A stretch of DNA of 36,619 nucleotides from Chloroflexota bacterium. GTDB lineage: Bacteria > Chloroflexota > Anaerolineae > Aggregatilineales > J027. Of this stretch, positions 33,976-36,619 are shown in pieces. Location of the stretch: the NCBI GenBank assembly GCA_010092845.1, contig JAADYW010000064.1, positions 1-36,619 on the forward strand, written 5' to 3'. A program made the translations under genes and the position numbers. The notes beneath the pieces were generated by a model, which had not been told where the DNA came from, made no database searches, and saw only the letters and a program-made list of their open reading frames with translations. The first letter of the stretch is position 1; every line of letters starts with the position of its first letter.

Positions 33976-35193
33976 ATGGTTGATACAAATGCGATGGTCC
34001 AGAAGGCGATTGCTGCGTATAAGGCTGGCAAAAAGTCGACTGCGCGCGACATCTTGATGCAGGTTGTCGATCTTGATGAGGAAAACGAGAAAGGCTGGCT
34101 ATACCTCAGTCTGGTAGTGGATTCCCTCGAAGAGCAAGAAATCTGCCTGGATAACGTGCTGGCACTTAACCCCAATAACGAACAGGCCCGCAAAGCCATG
34201 GCGGTTGTTGCCAAGAAGCTTGGGAAAGAGCCGCCCCCAGCAAAGCCCAAAGCTCCAACTCCACCGCCAGCCACCCAGGCCCAACCGGCGCCCGGGCCGC
34301 CCTCAGGTGAGACAAGCTGGAGTGATCTTGGCGCAGGGAGTTCGGATGCTGGCTGGGGTGATCTTGACCTGGATAGCATGCCCTGGGCTGCATCATCTGC
34401 TCCGACAGCAGAGCCTGCGCCGGCCGCGAGTTCGAGTGACTCAGTTACGCCCGAAATGACGAGTGATGACTCATTCGACTTCGGTGGTCTTGATGAACTG
34501 GGTAGCGCCACCAGCGTGGAATGGGGAAGTAGCGGGGCGAGTTCTTCAGCCCAAGCTAGCAGCGGGGACTCTGCCTTTGGGACGGATGAACTTGATAGCT
34601 GGATCAGCGGCATGAATATCGGCGAAGATGCTCAGCAAAGCGGTGGGATAAGTGACGCTGCTTCAAGCGTATTCACTGGTGATGATTGGGCTTCTGAGCT
34701 GGGCATTGAGACGGCACCCGAACCGGCACCCAGCACCCCCCTGGAGAGTGGTGCCGCTAGCGGCGGATTCTTGGGCGGGCTGGGTCAAGATGATGCGCCC
34801 GGTGTGCTCGACAGCCCCTTTGATGATCTGGCTGACGATCCGTTCGCCGATGCCCAACCATCAACCATGCTGGATACGGCTACTGATGACGAGCCGGAGT
34901 GGGCCAGAGACAGTGGTGGCCTCTTCAGCCTTGATGATGATCCAATCGATGATGATGATCCCTTTGCCAACGTAGAGGAAGCTGATCTGGGGGATGATTC
35001 GTTCTTCGATGTTGATGCCCTCGATAGTGCTGGTGAAAGCAGTATGGACCTTGCTGCCCTGGGGTATTTCTCGCAAATCCCGGACGAGATCACCGCACCA
35101 CCGGCAAGAGGAGGTGGGATGCTTGGCGTTATTGTGCTGGCGCTCCTCAATATAGCGGCGTTGGGTGGGCTGATTTTCAACCTGGTGGGTTAG
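33976..35193 (+). CDS. Tail-anchored TPR protein with long acidic low-complexity middle
   Basis: 405 aa. Residues about 5-80 form two TPR-like helical hairpins (AIAAYKAGKKSTARDILMQVVDLDEENEKGWLYLSLV, then EEQEICLDNVLALNPNNEQARKAM). A Pro/Ala stretch (about 85-105) leads into a long Asp/Ser/Gly-rich region with recurring SWSDLG, GWGDLDLD, DDWASELG and DDPFAD motifs. The last ~25 residues are one membrane helix (MLGVIVLALLNIAALGGLIFNLVG), so the protein is anchored by its tail with the TPR domain in the cytoplasm. Proteins of this design are frequent in Anaerolineae-like genomes; their partners are unknown. The ATG at 33976 follows AAGGG by about 10 nt; a TTG at 33949 in the same frame lies inside the T-tract of the fhs terminator and is rejected. 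The promoter is not evident. Confidence 0.82.
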   Translation: MVDTNAMVQKAIAAYKAGKKSTARDILMQVVDLDEENEKGWLYLSLVVDSLEEQEICLDNVLALNPNNEQARKAMAVVAKKLGKEPPPAKPKAPTPPPATQAQPAPGPPSGETSWSDLGAGSSDAGWGDLDLDSMPWAASSAPTAEPAPAASSSDSVTPEMTSDDSFDFGGLDELGSATSVEWGSSGASSSAQASSGDSAFGTDELDSWISGMNIGEDAQQSGGISDAASSVFTGDDWASELGIETAPEPAPSTPLESGAASGGFLGGLGQDDAPGVLDSPFDDLADDPFADAQPSTMLDTATDDEPEWARDSGGLFSLDDDPIDDDDPFANVEEADLGDDSFFDVDALDSAGESSMDLAALGYFSQIPDEITAPPARGGGMLGVIVLALLNIAALGGLIFNLVG

Positions 35194-35213
35194 CCAGGCG
35201 ATGGACGAGTCGA

Positions 35214-35249
35214 ACCATACTACCCACCATCAGTGGTGGGTAATATGGT
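35214..35249. terminator. 16-bp stem hairpin between convergent TPR gene and leuS, no T-tract
   Basis: ACCATACTACCCACCA (35214-35229) pairs with TGGTGGGTAATATGGT (35234-35249) over a 4-nt loop; the single mismatch becomes G-U on the minus strand (the leuS transcript). No T-run on either side. Probable shared 3' end. Confidence 0.55.
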
Positions 35250-35265
35250 ATGGACGAAGCACTTC

Positions 35266-36600
35266 CTACACGACGATATTGACCATGTGCCTGGCCGCAA
35301 TGAAGATAACCTTGCGTGGTTCCTTACCGTTCAGGAATTTCTGAACGTTTTCGGAGGCCAGCGCGATTTCTTTGGCGGTCTCCTCATCGGTATCGGCTGG
35401 CATCTGGATCCGGTCACGGACTTTGCCGTTGACCTGAACAACCAGGGTTACCTCTTCTTCGGCGGCGATTTCAGCATCGTATTCCGGCCACGACTGCTGG
35501 TGGATGCTATAGTCCAGCCCCAGGTGCGTGGTCCACAGCTCTTCGGCGATGAACGGTGTGATTGGCGCCATCAACCTCAACATGATGTTGACAACTTCCT
35601 GCCAGGCATCACTGCCAATCGCTTGTTCACGGATTGCTCCCCGTAGCTCGTTACGGAATTCCATCAAGGCCGCGACAGCCGTATTGAAGCTGAAACGCTC
35701 CAGGCTATCACTTACCCGGTGGATTGTCTGGTGCGCTTTGCGCAAGACGGCGCGATTGACTTGGTCGTCGCCGCTACCGGCTGGAGGCCCATCCAGGACT
35801 AGGTCGAAGACATCGTTAATCCAGCGCACGACACCTTGAATGCCCTGGGGATCCCAGGGGCCACCTTTTTGCCAATCGAAAGCGAACATGAAGTACGCCC
35901 GGACGGTGTCCGCGCCGTATTGGTCAACCAATTCATCGGGATTGACGACATTTCCCTTGCTCTTAGACATCCGCTGGATGTCCAGGTGATGTTTCAACTG
36001 TGCGACAGTGTTCTCGCCCTCGATTGAAGGGATGTCAATGCTAGCACCCTCAACCGCCTCGACGGTATGTGCGACGCCGGCCATGTTGACCGTCAGGATG
36101 CGCTCGGTCCGTTTTGTGATTTCGCCGAAAACACCGCCAAAGCCCGCCGGAACAGCGTCAGGGCCATCGACGACCTGGATATGATCAGCGAACAGCTTGT
36201 CGCCTTCAAAGTGCCCCGTCGCCAGGATGAAATCCCCGGGGCGTTCTGCACCCAGCACCTGGCCCTGATTCCGCAGCAACAACATCGGTTCATCGAAAGC
36301 GTTTTCCGGGTCGCGCCCGTGGGCGGCCATAATTTCTGCCACCTCGTCAAACATGCCCAGATCACGCAGCGCCTTGGTGAAAAAGCGTGTATACATCAGG
36401 TGCATGGTGGCGTGCTCAGCGCCCCCGGTGTAGACATCGACTGGTAACCAGTAGGCCGCTTCTTCTGGGTCGAAGGGACCCTCTGTGTACCCCGGACTCA
36501 AGTAGCGGTATTGGTACCACGATGAACACATAAAGGTGTCCATGCTGTCCGTCACGCGCCGCGCTGGTTCTCCTTCCAAATCGATGGTGTGAACGAACAC
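35266..36600 (-). CDS. leuS: Leucyl-tRNA synthetase, C-terminal half (partial; in-frame stop at the window edge)
   Basis: 444 residues of a class Ia synthetase that normally exceeds 800; the N-terminal part with HIGH and most of the editing domain is beyond the window. Seen: RRVTDSMDTFMCSSWYQYRYLSP; LPVDVYTGGAEHATMHLMYTRFFTKALRDLG; the signature RMSKSKGNVVNPDELVDQYGADTVRAYFMF (first Lys of KMSKS is Arg); the anticodon-binding helices; and a C-terminal domain with VQVNGKVRDRIQMPADTDEE. About 90 residues between GQVLG and RMSKS occupy the place of the leucine-specific domain. The frame apparently opens with GTG at 36600, but directly before it is TAG (36603-36601), and upstream codons T-F-A-E-N look like continuing LeuRS sequence. 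So the true gene probably extends past the window and the stop is an end-of-contig error or a real nonsense change. Confidence 0.93.
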   Translation of the reverse strand: MFVHTIDLEGEPARRVTDSMDTFMCSSWYQYRYLSPGYTEGPFDPEEAAYWLPVDVYTGGAEHATMHLMYTRFFTKALRDLGMFDEVAEIMAAHGRDPENAFDEPMLLLRNQGQVLGAERPGDFILATGHFEGDKLFADHIQVVDGPDAVPAGFGGVFGEITKRTERILTVNMAGVAHTVEAVEGASIDIPSIEGENTVAQLKHHLDIQRMSKSKGNVVNPDELVDQYGADTVRAYFMFAFDWQKGGPWDPQGIQGVVRWINDVFDLVLDGPPAGSGDDQVNRAVLRKAHQTIHRVSDSLERFSFNTAVAALMEFRNELRGAIREQAIGSDAWQEVVNIMLRLMAPITPFIAEELWTTHLGLDYSIHQQSWPEYDAEIAAEEEVTLVVQVNGKVRDRIQMPADTDEETAKEIALASENVQKFLNGKEPRKVIFIAARHMVNIVV

Positions 36601-36619
36601 CTAATTTTCGGCGAATGTA

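Noticed and set aside
33969-34613. 214-codon minus-strand frame opposite the TPR gene
   Set aside because: Ser/Leu-rich mirror of the repetitive Asp/Ser/Gly region; no start signal or family.
36601-36603. Stop-codon recoding (UAG read as amino acid) in leuS
   Set aside because: Other genes in the window end normally at TAG and no suppressor tRNA is seen; sequence error at the contig end is simpler.
1-36619. CRISPR array, prophage, transposase or restriction/defence genes
   Set aside because: No regularly spaced direct repeats, no integrase or transposase motifs, and no recognisable defence-system domains on either strand.

Overview
The window looks like one contig from a moderately GC-rich bacterium, most likely a Chloroflexota (Anaerolineae-like) lineage. 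This is inferred from the gene mix: a B12-dependent class II ribonucleotide reductase with NrdR, GAF/SpoIIE phosphatase signalling, tail-anchored TPR proteins, secreted receptors with Thr/Pro-rich linkers, and the style of LeuRS. No rRNA or phylogenetic test was available, so the assignment is provisional. Both ends cut genes (typA on the left, leuS on the right). There is no CRISPR array, prophage or insertion sequence; the only mobile element is an intein.

Layout. 1-5.4 kb: the 3' part of typA, then leftward an FHA-domain protein, a secreted protein of unknown function and a membrane Ser/Thr kinase with an unusual ectodomain. 5.4-9 kb: a divergent 1062-aa secreted, membrane-anchored beta-propeller-like protein. 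9-12.2 kb: htpG and a convergent orphan sugar-type solute-binding protein. 12.4-17.3 kb: a rightward operon of a modular Leu/Ile/Val-type receptor (with SH3b and CARDB domains), a GT4 glycosyltransferase and a polyprenyl-phosphate sugar transferase, i.e. envelope polysaccharide genes. 17.3-19.8 kb: leftward rho and an Asp/Glu racemase. 19.8-24.2 kb: two acyl-CoA dehydrogenases, a TetR regulator with a clear self-operator, a membrane protein with a histone-H1-like tail, and a YtxH protein. 24.4-29.1 kb: a small membrane protein, then the nrdR-nrdJ locus with paired NrdR boxes, an internal terminator and a 410-aa intein. 29.5-36.6 kb: tRNA-Leu(UAA) with a near-consensus promoter, an anti-sigma-kinase/GAF/GAF/PP2C fusion, formate-tetrahydrofolate ligase, a tail-anchored TPR protein and partial leuS.

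How they fit together. The left half is rich in envelope sensing: kinase, FHA reader, secreted partner, propeller and two receptors. The middle is fatty-acid or acyl-CoA oxidation under a TetR regulator. The right half is housekeeping: dNTP synthesis, one-carbon metabolism and tRNA charging. The best candidate for a little-described system is the kinase/secreted protein/FHA cluster beside the divergent propeller. Other points worth checking are the acyl-CoA dehydrogenase without a visible catalytic base, the H1-tailed membrane protein, the terminator between nrdR and nrdJ, and an 11-bp repeat that could mask the ytxH start codon.
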